Made by a program: the position numbers and the translations under genes. Of a stretch of 64,000 bases of DNA, positions 9,011 to 19,918 are shown piece after piece. The DNA comes from Pectobacterium colocasium. GTDB lineage: Bacteria > Pseudomonadota > Gammaproteobacteria > Enterobacterales > Enterobacteriaceae. Within the stretch, counting starts at the first letter, position 1; each line of letters begins with the position of its first letter. Location: assembly GCF_020181655.1 (NCBI RefSeq), contig NZ_CP084032.1, forward strand, positions 434,001 through 498,000, read 5' to 3'. The notes under the pieces were generated by a model that saw only the letters and a list, made by a program, of their open reading frames with translations, searched no databases and had not been told where the DNA came from.

Positions 9011-9460
9011 TCAGTGAGTTGGCGGCGTAGCCGTGGTCAATTGGAAGCCGACGCTGCGATAGGTTTTATAGCGGTCGCGCGCCAACTGTTTCAAGGATTC
9101 TTCGTAAGGGACAAAGTCTATCACTTCATGGAAAGCGGTGGCAAAATCTGCGAACTGCGGCAATAGGCTAATCAGCAAATCCCGTGGCGCGTTGCCACGC
9201 CGCTGCGGCCAGGCCAGTTCGACGGGTGCCCCGTGACGCGGACCTTCGCCTGCCAGATTATGCGGCACGAACGCATGAGGGTCGCGTTGCCATAGTGCCT
9301 CATCCAGTCTGATGGCCTGCTGCTCGTCTTCACAGGCAATCAGCACGCGCTTTCCTGCTCGCCAACGTTCTGCCGCCAGATCGCAGGCCAGCGCCTCATG
9401 GGCGCTGAGCTCACCGCTTTTGCTGTCGTGTTCGAGAAGATAGAACGTTGCGTTTTTCAT
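9011..9460 (-). CDS. holC: DNA polymerase III chi subunit
   Basis: 149 residues beginning MKNATFYLLEHD, the conserved start of the chi subunit, with RVLIACEDEQQA and FVPHNLAGEGP typical of the family. Chi binds the SSB C-terminus and links it through psi to the clamp loader. It lies between pepA and valS, only a few bases before valS, and is probably co-transcribed with it. Confidence 0.98.
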   Translation of the reverse strand: MKNATFYLLEHDSKSGELSAHEALACDLAAERWRAGKRVLIACEDEQQAIRLDEALWQRDPHAFVPHNLAGEGPRHGAPVELAWPQRRGNAPRDLLISLLPQFADFATAFHEVIDFVPYEESLKQLARDRYKTYRSVGFQLTTATPPTH

Positions 9461-9497
9461 TATTTACACGAATTTTTAGTGTTCACAGTATTGATAA

Positions 9498-9516
9498 GGG
9501 CCGGAATATCCGGCCC
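9498..9516 (-). terminator. Stem-loop after pepA
   Basis: GGGCCGG / CCGGCCC with a 5-base loop between pepA and holC. The following T-tract is poor, so some read-through into holC-valS is possible. Confidence 0.55.
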
Positions 9517-9559
9517 GATTATACTCGTCATACTTCACGTTGCATGTGCGTTAGCTACG

Positions 9560-11086
<1,527 letters not shown>

Positions 11087-11354
11087 TTAAAGACAAAGGC
11101 GGGGGCAACGGCTAGAATGTGACACTCCGTAATACTTTCCCGCCGTTGCGTTAACATAACCTGTGTTAATCTTAACGACGTAACGAACCTGTTTTAGTGA
11201 CTAATAAGCAGGTTCTGATACAACAGCTCAAACGCAGTGTGTTGTAATACCGTTTTAGCTAAGAGGGCTGCCAAAAATGAGTATAAATGGCGCGTTAGCG
11301 AAGAAACTATCGATTTTCCTGCAAAAAGACAAGTTTTCACAGGCGTAATTAAGC

Positions 11355-12470
11355 GTGATCATCATTCGATATCTGGTACGGGAAACCTTTAAGAGCCAAC
11401 TGGCCATCCTTTTCATTCTGTTACTGATTTTCTTTTGTCAGAAATTAGTGCGGATATTAGGTGCCGCTGTTGATGGTGAAATCCCGACAAATTTGGTTAT
11501 CTCCCTGTTGGGATTGGGTGTGCCAGAAATGGTGCAGCTCATCCTGCCATTAAGCCTGTTTCTTGGTGTATTGATGACGTTTGGCCGCCTCTATGCGGAA
11601 AGCGAGATCACCGTTATGCACGCCTGCGGGCTGGGTAAACGTGTCTTGCTGAAAGCCGCATTGGCTCTGGCGGTGTTCACCGCCATCATCGCCACCATTA
11701 ACGTCATGTGGCTTAGCCCGTGGTCGTCCCGGCATCAGGAAGAAGTGCTGGCGGAAGCGAAGGCGAACCCCGGCATGGCAGCGCTGGTCGAAGGGCAGTT
11801 CCAGTCTGCGCAGGGCGGCAACGCGGTGCTGTTTGTCGGTAATGTCAAAGGTTCGGAGTTTCAGCACGTCTTTCTGGCACAACTGCGCCCCAGCGGTAAC
11901 GCGCGGCCTTCTGTTGTGGTTGCCGATCGCGGTCATATCAAACAAAACGAAGATGGTGCGCAGGTCGTGACGCTGGATAACGGTTCGCGTTACGAAGGCA
12001 CGGCGCTTTTGCGTGATTTTCGTATCACCGATTTCACCAACTATCAGGCTGTGATCGGTCACCAGACCGTGACGCTGAATAATAGCGACGTGCAGCAAAT
12101 GGATATGCAAGCGCTCTGGCATTCGGATGCGCACGATGCACGTGCAGAGTTCCATTGGCGGCTGACGTTGATTCTTTCGGTGCTAATCATGGCACTCATG
12201 GTGGTGCCGTTAAGCGTGGTGAACCCACGCCAGGGCCGTGTGCTGAGCATGCTGCCCGCGATGCTGCTGTACCTGATCTTCTTCCTGCTGCAAAGCTCGC
12301 TGCGTTCTAACGCCAGTAAAGGAAAAATCGATCCGATGATATGGGTCTGGCTGACCAACCTGATGTACTTCGGCATCGCGCTGATGCTTAACCTGTGGGA
12401 TACCGTGCCGATGCGCAAAGTGCGCGCCCGCTTTAAGCCTCGTACTCTTAGAACACAAGGAGCGGCCTGA
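11355..12470 (+). CDS. lptF: LPS export ABC permease LptF
   Basis: 371 residues. Inner-membrane permease of the LptB2FG complex that extracts lipopolysaccharide for transport to the outer membrane. It starts at GTG 11355 (IIIRYLVRETFKSQLAI), the same start type and N-terminus as E. coli. Helices lie near residues 15-35, 55-75 and 100-120, followed by a periplasmic beta-jellyroll and three C-terminal helices (about 270-350) with VVPLSVVNPRQGRVLSM. The stop overlaps lptG by one base. Confidence 0.98.
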   Translation: MIIIRYLVRETFKSQLAILFILLLIFFCQKLVRILGAAVDGEIPTNLVISLLGLGVPEMVQLILPLSLFLGVLMTFGRLYAESEITVMHACGLGKRVLLKAALALAVFTAIIATINVMWLSPWSSRHQEEVLAEAKANPGMAALVEGQFQSAQGGNAVLFVGNVKGSEFQHVFLAQLRPSGNARPSVVVADRGHIKQNEDGAQVVTLDNGSRYEGTALLRDFRITDFTNYQAVIGHQTVTLNNSDVQQMDMQALWHSDAHDARAEFHWRLTLILSVLIMALMVVPLSVVNPRQGRVLSMLPAMLLYLIFFLLQSSLRSNASKGKIDPMIWVWLTNLMYFGIALMLNLWDTVPMRKVRARFKPRTLRTQGAA

Positions 12471-13546
12471 TGTTTGGTGTATTAGACCGCTATATCGGCA
12501 AAACGATTTTCACCACCATCATGACGACGCTGTTCATGCTGGTGTCGCTCTCCGGCATCATCAAGTTTGTCGACCAACTGCGTAAAGTTGGGCAGGGCGA
12601 GTATTCGGCGCTGGGCGCTGGGTTGTACACGTTGCTTAGCGTACCCAAAGATATTGAGATCTTCTTCCCGATGGCGGCGCTGCTCGGCGCATTGCTCGGG
12701 TTAGGCCAACTCGCGACCCGCAGTGAACTGGTGGTGATGCAGGCTTCCGGCTTTACCCGCTTGCAAATTGCGACTGCCGTGATGAAAACCGCGATCCCGC
12801 TGGTGCTGTTGACGATGGCGATTGGCGAGTGGGTTTCCCCGCAGGGGGAACAAATGGCGCGTAACTACCGTTCTCAGATGATCTCTGGTGGGTCGATGAT
12901 CTCTACGCAGGGCGGGCTGTGGGCAAAAGACGGCAATGACTTTATCTATATCGAACGAGTGACGGGCGATAAAGAGCTGTCTGGCGTCAACATCTACCAC
13001 TTCGACGATAAGAACAAACTGCTATCTGTGCGCTATGCGGCCTCCGCCGAGTTTGAAGATGACAGGAATGCCTGGAAGCTCTCGCAGGTTGATGAATCTG
13101 ATTTGAGCGACGGCAAACAGATTGGTGGGAGCCAGACGCTTAGCGGTGAATGGAAAACCAATCTGACGCCCGATAAACTGGGTGTGGTGGCGCTGGAGCC
13201 TGATGCGCTGTCGATCCGCGGGCTGCATGATTACGCCAAGTACCTGAAGCAAAGTGGACAAGAGTCTAACCGCTACCAACTCAACATGTGGAGCAAAATC
13301 TTTGCACCGGTTTCCGTCGCGGTGATGATGCTCATGGCGGTCTCTTTCATTTTCGGCCCGCTGCGCAGCGTGTCGGCGGGGTCACGTATCGTGATTGGTA
13401 TCAGTTTTGGCTTCCTCTTCTACCTGTTGAATGAGATTTTCCGCCCGCTCAGCCTGGTCTACGGCATTCCGCCGATTTTAGGCGCTATCTTGCCGAGCTC
13501 GGTGTTTCTGTTCATCAGCGTGGCGTTGCTGCTGAAACGCCGATAG
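12470..13546 (+). CDS. lptG: LPS export ABC permease LptG
   Basis: 358 residues, partner of LptF with the same fold. N-terminal YIGKTIFTTIMTTLFMLVS and the C-terminal helices with VAVMMLMAVSFIFGPLRSV are typical. Start TGATG-coupled to lptF. A strong terminator follows at 13561-13600. Confidence 0.98.
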   Translation: MFGVLDRYIGKTIFTTIMTTLFMLVSLSGIIKFVDQLRKVGQGEYSALGAGLYTLLSVPKDIEIFFPMAALLGALLGLGQLATRSELVVMQASGFTRLQIATAVMKTAIPLVLLTMAIGEWVSPQGEQMARNYRSQMISGGSMISTQGGLWAKDGNDFIYIERVTGDKELSGVNIYHFDDKNKLLSVRYAASAEFEDDRNAWKLSQVDESDLSDGKQIGGSQTLSGEWKTNLTPDKLGVVALEPDALSIRGLHDYAKYLKQSGQESNRYQLNMWSKIFAPVSVAVMMLMAVSFIFGPLRSVSAGSRIVIGISFGFLFYLLNEIFRPLSLVYGIPPILGAILPSSVFLFISVALLLKRR

Positions 13547-13560
13547 CACCAACTAAACCA

Positions 13561-13600
13561 GAAAAAGCGCCGAGCGGATTGCCCTTGGCGCTTTTTTATT
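13561..13600 (+). terminator. lptFG terminator
   Basis: AAAAAGCGCC / GGCGCTTTTTT stem with a T-run, right after lptG. Confidence 0.88.
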
Positions 13601-13746
13601 GTCAGAATGAAACCAACGCCCTATGGATGTGGATATTCATTGTTCACAGTAACCTTGATCACCATGCTCTAGCGAGGCGCAAGGGTCATAACACGTTGCT
13701 AAAGATGATTTTTTCAGCACTTAACCGAACGCGGAGTGGATTAACG

Positions 13747-13774
13747 TTGCGCATGGGCCGCCAAACGGTATAAT
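13747..13774 (+). promoter_or_regulatory. Promoter of leuX
   Basis: TTGCGC and TATAAT with a 16-base spacer, ending 28 bases upstream of the tRNA. The -10 is a perfect consensus. Confidence 0.75.
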
Positions 13775-13802
13775 GCACCCGTTTTCCGCATACTACTTCT
13801 GT

Positions 13803-13887
13803 GCCGAAGTGGCGAAATCGGTAGACGCAGTTGATTCAAAATCAACCGCCGCAAGGTGTGCCGGTTCGAGTCCGGCCTTCGGCACCA
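13803..13887 (+). tRNA. leuX: tRNA-Leu (anticodon CAA)
   Basis: 85 nt including the encoded CCA. Acceptor stem GCCGAAG / CTTCGGC, class II variable arm, T-loop GGTTCGAGTCC, anticodon stem GTTGA / TCAAC around the loop TTCAAAA, giving anticodon CAA (reads UUG). The sequence closely matches E. coli leuX, a well known island integration site. The promoter is at 13747-13774, and the hairpin AAAGCC/GGCTTT with T-run at about 13930-13957 is its terminator. Confidence 0.98.
13865..13887 (+). other. att site 1 (tRNA 3' end)
   Basis: The tRNA 3' end TTCGAGTCCGGCCTTCGGCA + CCA is repeated, with one G lost, at 26533-26551 and 38838-38859. It marks the left boundary of element 1. Confidence 0.88.
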
Positions 13888-14000
13888 TTTAATAGTTCGA
13901 GAACGTCCGTAACAGTCCGTAAGTTACTAAAAAGAAAGCCGAAAGGCTTTTTTTTTGTCCTCAAGAGTCCGAGCACATCCGTTGCAATCCAGACCCCACA

Positions 14001-14020
14001 GGGGGCATAATTGGGGGCAT
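14001..14020 (+). promoter_or_regulatory. Integrase arm-type repeats, left end of element 1
   Basis: GGGGGCAT-N4-GGGGGCAT just inside the left end, with an inverted TGCCCCC at 14041-14047 next to the int start. The same pair at identical 12-base spacing lies inside the right end (26458-26477), which suggests binding sites for the N-terminal arm-binding domain of the integrase. Confidence 0.6.
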
Positions 14021-14050
14021 CCCCACTTCGATTAGAAATGTGCCCCCAAA

Positions 14051-15310
14051 ATGAAGCTCAACGCCCGCCAAGTCGAGACTGCCAAGCCAAAAGACAAAAC
14101 CTATAAGATGGCGGACGGTGGCGGCCTGTATCTTGAGATCACCGCACGGGGATCTAAATACTGGCGAATGAAGTACCGCCGCCCAATCGATAAGAAAGAG
14201 GATAGGTTAGCTTTTGGCGTCTGGCCTACCGTTACCCTTGCTGATGCTCGCGCTAAACGTGATGAAGCCAAAAAGTTGCTGGTTCAGGGCATTGATCCTA
14301 AAGCCGAGCAAAAAGAAGTACAGGCAGAATCAGCGGGGGCATATACCTTTGAAACGGTCGCCCGTCAGTGGCACGCCAGTAACAAACGCTGGGGGGATTA
14401 TCATCGATCGCGGGTTATCCGGTATTTGGAAATGTACATTTTCCCCGAAATCGGCGCATCGGATATCCGTAAGCTGAAAACCAGCCACCTTCTGACACCT
14501 ATCAAAGCCGTGGATGCATCGGGCAAGCATGACGTCGCTCAACGGCTGCAACAGCGCATTACGGCGATTATGCGCTATGCCGTCCAGAATGATTATATAG
14601 AGTCTAACCCGGCTGGTGATATGGCTGGAGCGCTGACCACGACTAAAGCTCGTCACTATCCCGCTTTACCTTCTGTCCGGTTCCCTGAATTTCTTTCGCG
14701 TCTGGCGTCCTACCGTGGCCGATTACTTACCCGCTGTGCGGTGGAGTTAATGCTGTTGACGTTCGTCCGTTCTAGTGAACTGCGTTTCGCTCGGTGGCGC
14801 GAGTTTGATTTTGATAGCGCTGAATGGCGTATTCCCGCACAACGAGAAGAAATTGAAGGTGTGAGGTATTCCTATCGGGGCATGAAAATGAAAGAAGAGC
14901 ATGTTGTGCCGCTGAGCAATCAGGCGCTTGCGGTACTGGAAAAACTGCATGCTTTGAGCGGTGACAATCCCCGGCTTTTTCCCAGCGATCACAATCCTGA
15001 AAAGGTGATGAGCGAAAATACGGTCAATAGCGCGTTGCGTACTATGGGTTATGACACCAAAACAGAAGTGTGCGGCCACGGTTTCAGAACGATGGCACGT
15101 GGTGCGCTGGGTGAGTCTGGCTTGTGGAGTGATGACGCGATAGAACGCCAGCTAAGCCACTCAGAGCGCAATAATGTGCGGGCGGCATACATTCACACCT
15201 CTGAGTATTTGGACGAACGCCGGTTGATGGTGCAATGGTGGGCGGATTATCTTGATGCGAACCGTGAGAGGTATGTTAAACCGTATGATTTTGCTAAGAA
15301 CGTGTGCTAA
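14051..15310 (+). CDS. int: P4-type tyrosine integrase
   Basis: 419 residues. The N-terminal DUF4102 arm-binding domain (KMADGGGLYLEITARGSKYW) spans ~1-90, then a SAM-like core-binding domain (~100-200) and the catalytic domain. Catalytic residues visible: Arg in RSSELRFARW, His-x-x-Arg in GHGFRTMA, His in LSHSERN and the nucleophilic Tyr in RAAYIHTSEYL. Full length and intact. It sits immediately downstream of leuX, as usual for integrases using that tRNA. Confidence 0.95.
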   Translation: MKLNARQVETAKPKDKTYKMADGGGLYLEITARGSKYWRMKYRRPIDKKEDRLAFGVWPTVTLADARAKRDEAKKLLVQGIDPKAEQKEVQAESAGAYTFETVARQWHASNKRWGDYHRSRVIRYLEMYIFPEIGASDIRKLKTSHLLTPIKAVDASGKHDVAQRLQQRITAIMRYAVQNDYIESNPAGDMAGALTTTKARHYPALPSVRFPEFLSRLASYRGRLLTRCAVELMLLTFVRSSELRFARWREFDFDSAEWRIPAQREEIEGVRYSYRGMKMKEEHVVPLSNQALAVLEKLHALSGDNPRLFPSDHNPEKVMSENTVNSALRTMGYDTKTEVCGHGFRTMARGALGESGLWSDDAIERQLSHSERNNVRAAYIHTSEYLDERRLMVQWWADYLDANRERYVKPYDFAKNVC

Positions 15311-15383
15311 TTTTAAATATTATTCGCATGCATCCAATTGTATATTAATAAACATATTTGGTGGTTAACTAAGTTAAATGATT

Positions 15384-15399
15384 GGGAGGCATCCCTCCC
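15384..15399. terminator. Hairpin between int and cargo genes
   Basis: Short stem GGGAGG / CCTCCC between the convergent int and the minus-strand cargo gene. No clear T-run. Confidence 0.4.
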
Positions 15400-15409
15400 G
15401 TTATCACAT

Positions 15410-16522
15410 TTAACTGACTCTTGATTTTTTATATGGGCCACAACTCCAACTGAAGAAGTCTTTCCCTAATTTATACCACTTTTGATGAAGCTTTGGTGGT
15501 AAATCAGGGACGTACTTCCTCAGGCTTCCTTTATTGATATATTGTAAGGTGTTATTTAATAAGTTATCACCAAAACCTTCATAATTAAGACATGAAGGTT
15601 CGCATTCGCATTTTTTTAACTCAATACATTCGCAATTATATTTATAGTTGATTTTTTTTAGAATTGAATGCCAAAAATCCCCATGAATATTATCAAGTTC
15701 TAATGCGGTTTTAAGACTGAATCCTTTTTTATGATCAAAGTAAAATTTAACTGATTCATCTATAGAACAAATTTCTTTTAAAAAGGCTAAGGATTTCTCT
15801 TTTTTTTCCATTAAATTTAAATTGTTCAATACTTCTTCAATAGTTTCTAACGGCAATAGTGATTCAATTTCATGTACATCTAAAATCTCTACAAGCCCTG
15901 ACCGATTAGTCCTTGAACCAAGAAAGTGTGCGCTTGTACCTCCATAAGGGGCCCGAGGATGATTTTTATCATTATCTACAATGCAAAAAGCGATTTCGTC
16001 ATTTTTAATTGTGCGTTCAAAAATATCTTTAGTACTGCCTCCACCGCCATTAAGAGCATTAAAATTAATTGAGCAACGTGATAAATTTTCATTTCTGGCA
16101 TAAAACGCCGCGATGATTTTGAAAAAATCAGAATCTAATGGGTTTTCACAAACTATTTTTGTTCTCTGTAGTTGTGATGAATCATTAAAATATAAAGGGC
16201 CACATACAAACTTGTATTTTTCCCCATGTTCTACCCATCTGAAAGATGTATCAGGAATTGTAAAGTCGACTGAAATGTAAAATGAAACTTGATTTAATAT
16301 TGCATGATATTCTCTTAACCCTGATAATGCCTCAGATGCAAAATTTTTTGATGAGATACTGTAAATTCCGTTTTGCTCTTTAATAATGAAATTAAAAAAA
16401 TCTCTAGATGCGATTAATAAATGTTTTCTTTCTGAAAATGAACGTAAAATATTCTCAATGGCTATTGTGAATTTGTTGTCTAATACATTCTCTTGAGTGA
16501 TGTTTTCAATGTTTATAAGCAT
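15410..16522 (-). CDS. TOPRIM-like partner of cargo ATPase, putative defence protein
   Basis: 370 residues, AT-rich, two bases downstream of the ATPase stop, so co-transcribed. The centre (residues ~175-230) has FCIVDNDKNHP, and later LDVHEIESLLP, an order of acidic motifs reminiscent of TOPRIM-like nucleases of the DUF4435 type (D-x-D followed by a conserved E-I-E-x-L). A C-terminal C-E-C / K-C-E-C cysteine cluster (about 296-310) may bind metal. ATPase plus TOPRIM-type partner resembles the logic of PARIS (AriA/AriB) and OLD systems, but I cannot place it in a named family. The low GC content against neighbouring genes suggests recent transfer. With its ATPase split by an IS it is probably inactive. 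Confidence 0.55.
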   Translation of the reverse strand: MLINIENITQENVLDNKFTIAIENILRSFSERKHLLIASRDFFNFIIKEQNGIYSISSKNFASEALSGLREYHAILNQVSFYISVDFTIPDTSFRWVEHGEKYKFVCGPLYFNDSSQLQRTKIVCENPLDSDFFKIIAAFYARNENLSRCSINFNALNGGGGSTKDIFERTIKNDEIAFCIVDNDKNHPRAPYGGTSAHFLGSRTNRSGLVEILDVHEIESLLPLETIEEVLNNLNLMEKKEKSLAFLKEICSIDESVKFYFDHKKGFSLKTALELDNIHGDFWHSILKKINYKYNCECIELKKCECEPSCLNYEGFGDNLLNNTLQYINKGSLRKYVPDLPPKLHQKWYKLGKDFFSWSCGPYKKSRVS

Positions 16523-17488
16523 AGTTATCTACCCGAAAAAAAACCAACAGGCCAGTTTTGGAGAAAGCCATCTTCGTTAAAATACGATTTTTTAACTATC
16601 GTTTGCTGTTTTTCATTTTTCTCAAAAACTAATATTGAAACATCACTTTCTAAAAGCCCTTCATTATCCTCAATGCATTCACCAAGAGCTTCTATCATTG
16701 TTTGACTATGTGTTTCAAAAATAATTTTCAAATCTATTTTTTTATCTTTAGCTTTAGTTACTACCTTCGCGAAAATCCTTGCCAAGTTGTGTTGATATGA
16801 TGGGTGAAGGTGTAATTCAGGTTGTTCGATAATAAATGTAATTGGTTTCTTCGGAGTGCTTACTCTGCGTTCAGTTTCAAGCCAAATAGCTGCAACTATA
16901 GGTAATACCTGTGAATAACCAAATCCCATATCACTTATATTATAATTTTCACTATTTTCGCCAGTGTTTATCAAAATCGCGAAGTGAGCTCCAGTTTGCT
17001 CGACCTTTATAATAAAGTCGAAATTGGACTTAGTCCATTCTTCAAATCTTGCCTTATCAGTTGGTCTTAATGAATTTAACAGCATTGCCAAATTAGAGCC
17101 AGTGTGATCTATTTCATTTACTTGTAAATCTTGAAATCGGTAAAATCGTTCTGATGTGGCTCGAAGTGGTGCGATATATTTGACATTTCTAAATGAGTCG
17201 GATAAAGAAATGTTTATTATGTCTATAAGGTTATTAATGTTCCAGCCAATTACAAATTGGTATAAGCCATTCATTACTTCATCTTGGTGAGATTCAAAAT
17301 TTTTAATAAATGTTTTTTGTTCTCTAAAGATAAAACTGACTAATGTACTGGCATATTTTTTAGGAATGAAACTGATTCTTTTAAAAGCATCAGTAACTTG
17401 ATTAATGTCAGATTTTATATGAAAATATGGTTTAATGAATTTAGATGCTAAGTCAATGAAAGATGATTCTAAAGCTCGATCATTCCTA

Positions 17489-18641
17489 AATGACTTCGCC
17501 TAATACCGCTCCACTTTAGCCAGACCATGCTGATTGCCGGGGAACGGTGAAGCGGCATTCATAAATAATTTTACCTGTTCCAGTAACTGCCACATATACC
17601 GGCACTGATGGTTACGCGTTATCGTTTCGTGTAACGACAACCACAGCAACTCGATTGGATTTAGCCACGGCGAATACGTGGGCAGGAACAACAACCGGAA
17701 CTTCGTATTTTTTTCCAGCCACTTTTTCACCTTGTGGCTTTTATGAATGATGTAATTATCAACGACCAGCGTAATGGTTTTCGCTCGCCGATATGTCCGC
17801 CGTAATGTCTCTAACAGCTTGATAAATAAATCAGAACACTTTTTACTGCCGCCAACGTAATGGACTCGTCCCGTATCCGAATGCAGTGCCCCTGCCAGAT
17901 AATACTTTTGGTTCTGTCCCGGCGTAGTAATACGTTTCTGTTGCCCTTTGAGCATCCAGTCCGCGCCGATTTTCGGGTTCAGGTCGATATCTACTTCATC
18001 CTGATAAAACACGGGATGCTCCGTTTGTTTCCGAGAGACCGCCTGTTCGATGACGAATCGTTTTTCCTCATAATCTGGATCTTTGATTTTCAGTGTTGGC
18101 GCGGCTCTGCGCCAGACAATACCCGCTCGTCTCAGATAGCGATGTAACGTGGAAGGATGAAGCGTCACGTTAAAAAGCCGGTTAATGATAAGTGCCAACA
18201 ACTCGGTACTCCAGCGGGAGCGCAGCCAGCCAAAATCCTGAGGAGAGCGTTTAATAAGAAGCGGTAGCATATGCAGGATATCAGCGACTGGCCAGCGCGG
18301 TGCTCGTCCGGCTTTGAGGCTCTTTAGACCTTCAACACCATGTAAAGTAAACCAATTTATCCATCTTCCAACCGATGAGCGGGCCGCACAAAGCAGTCTG
18401 GCAACGTCGGTGACAGTCATTCCCCGATGCAGCATCAGTATGGCGATGAGTCGTCTGGAGTAATTTTTATCATGTGTCTGTTGGGCTTCTTTACGCATTA
18501 GTCGTCGTTCTTCATCAGGGATTGCTGCTATGATCGGCATCGCTCAGTCCGGTTGGTGATTTGTTTTGATTTGGCGATTGATCAGATCGCATAACTCGGA
18601 CTGAGTTCCCTTCAAGTGATCTACTATTTGGCAAAGTTATT
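17489..18641 (-). mobile_element. IS630-family insertion sequence
   Basis: About 1153 bp bounded on both sides by TA (17487-17488 and 18642-18643), the target duplicated by this family. Imperfect terminal inverted repeats align at 14 of 18 positions: AAATGACTTCGCCTAATA at the left and AAATAACTTTGCCAAATA read inward from the right. It carries a single full-length transposase gene. Confidence 0.88.
17500..18540 (-). CDS. IS630-family transposase
   Basis: 346 residues. N-terminal helix-turn-helix (MTVTDVARLLCAARSSVGRW), then a winged second HTH and the DDE catalytic domain: D in YQDEVDIDLNP, D in VVDNYIIHKSH and E in SPWLNPIELLW. Length is normal and the frame intact, so the element may still be mobile. 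The stop lies within the terminal repeat region. Confidence 0.95.
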   Translation of the reverse strand: MPIIAAIPDEERRLMRKEAQQTHDKNYSRRLIAILMLHRGMTVTDVARLLCAARSSVGRWINWFTLHGVEGLKSLKAGRAPRWPVADILHMLPLLIKRSPQDFGWLRSRWSTELLALIINRLFNVTLHPSTLHRYLRRAGIVWRRAAPTLKIKDPDYEEKRFVIEQAVSRKQTEHPVFYQDEVDIDLNPKIGADWMLKGQQKRITTPGQNQKYYLAGALHSDTGRVHYVGGSKKCSDLFIKLLETLRRTYRRAKTITLVVDNYIIHKSHKVKKWLEKNTKFRLLFLPTYSPWLNPIELLWLSLHETITRNHQCRYMWQLLEQVKLFMNAASPFPGNQHGLAKVERY

Positions 18642-19317
18642 TAGAGTTACGTAAATAAAAAGGACTGGTAGTAATAGGTGTTTCTTCCTTTCCCTTTAAA
18701 TATATGTTTGGTATAAATTGACCAAGATTTTTAGCAATAATCCCATCTTTCTCTAATACCCTTCCCTCAGAATCTATCTGTAACTTAACGTTATTATTCT
18801 CATCAAGAAAAAGTGTGATGGTTGCATCACTAAGAGTTATTTTGATTTTTTTAGTTTTTGTTTTTTTATCCTTGGAGTAAACTGTTAACTCCGTATTGAT
18901 ATTAGTATACTCTTTAGCCAAATCATTAAATCTATAGTAAGAGTATTTTTGTGCTACTTCTGGTGGTACTGAAAGTGAAAAGCTAAAAGTAATTTCTTTA
19001 TTCTCTGAGTTTTTAGAAAGGACATCAGTAAAATCTCCATAGTCTACATATCTACCGTACCATAATATAGGGCCAGTGGTATTTTCTTCAACTGATTGAC
19101 GAAATAAGGGAAATGTACGAAGTAGTGAGCTCTTTCCATTACTGTTTTTACCAACTAAAACTGTTATTGGTTTTAGATCAATAAAAGTCTTACTGACAAA
19201 ACTTCTGAAATTTTCAAGGCCGATACCTCTAATCATTTTTATTCACCTAAGCTAAATTATATACCGTAAATAATTTGAATCGCAGAAAGGTTGCAAGTGA
19301 AGGAACCCCTGATGAAA

Positions 19318-19551
19318 TTACACAAGTAAGTCATTCGGGTGAGCCAACGCACATGCATCTTGAAGTATGAATGGAATAACATCAACAATAAAGTAAACAT
19401 CATTACATTTGGCGTCCGCGCGCAATGCTATCCCCGCCACGCCTGCCCGCTTTATGTAGCGCTTTTCATGCAGTTGTATGGAAGCGCTCAGGCCGCGCCA
19501 GTACTGGCGCTGTAGGGTAGATTCGGGGGTAAGTATTGCATGCAATTCCAT
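19318..19551 (-). CDS. Small hypothetical satellite protein
   Basis: 77 residues starting MELHAILTPES, with GVAGIALRADAKC in the middle. It lies where P4 carries psu, downstream of the Delta-like gene, but I see no Psu resemblance. The ribosome site is weak. Could be a real small gene or a chance frame. Confidence 0.4.
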   Translation of the reverse strand: MELHAILTPESTLQRQYWRGLSASIQLHEKRYIKRAGVAGIALRADAKCNDVYFIVDVIPFILQDACALAHPNDLLV

Positions 19552-19669
19552 GCACCGTATGCATGCACGGTCAAAAAATCGCTAGCCAGAGAAAAAAGCT
19601 CGCAAAAAAGCCCGCGCAATGGCGGGCGACTTCCTGATGCTCACGGTAATGAAATTATAATCTGGCTAA

Positions 19670-19918
19670 TTAATTCCGCAGGGCTGAGGCCGAGTAATGC
19701 TTATATTTTTTCTGCATGACCGGTGATAACGGAATATCCGGCACCGGTAAATCTTTTCGGTTCGATGGCTGAATAATTTCCTCTATCGATTCCAGTGTGC
19801 GGAAAGTTGCTGAGCATTCAATATTTCGGCACTGGTGATAACGCTGCTTGACGTTCTCCGATAATGATCGGCTCGTGCGTGCATGGGCAGCGTGGCCGCA
19901 GAACGGGCAGTGCATCAT
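19670..19918 (-). CDS. Ogr/Delta-type late gene activator
   Basis: 82 residues with a four-cysteine zinc module: CPFCGHAAHARTS at the N-terminus and CRNIECSATF about 20 residues later. This is the Ogr/Delta family that activates late promoters of P2-like helpers and P4 satellites. The start overlaps the end of the Sid-like gene (ATGA-type), as in the P4 sid-delta operon. Confidence 0.9.
   Translation of the reverse strand: MMHCPFCGHAAHARTSRSLSENVKQRYHQCRNIECSATFRTLESIEEIIQPSNRKDLPVPDIPLSPVMQKKYKHYSASALRN

Larger units (their letters stand above)
16525..19236 (-). pseudogene. AAA ATPase (DUF3696-like) split by IS630-family element
   Basis: The N-terminal part (19236 to 18644) reads MIRGIGLENFRSFVSKTFID with Walker A VGKNSNGKSSLL. 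The C-terminal part (about 17486 to 16525) carries GFGYSQVLPIVAAIW (ABC-type signature), FIIEQPELHLHPSYQ (Walker B) and FETHSQTMIEAL (switch His), and ends FNEDGFLQNWPVGFF, a hallmark of the DUF3696 type. Deleting the IS (17489-18641) and one TA gives TCT AGG AAT and a continuous 518-codon frame, so this was an intact SMC/OLD-like ATPase before insertion. It is the upstream partner of the gene at 15410-16522 and sits in the satellite cargo position, consistent with an anti-phage system. Confidence 0.85.

Noticed and set aside
13579..13773. 64-codon + frame between lptG and leuX
   Set aside because: Begins inside the lptG terminator and ends over the leuX promoter; chance frame.
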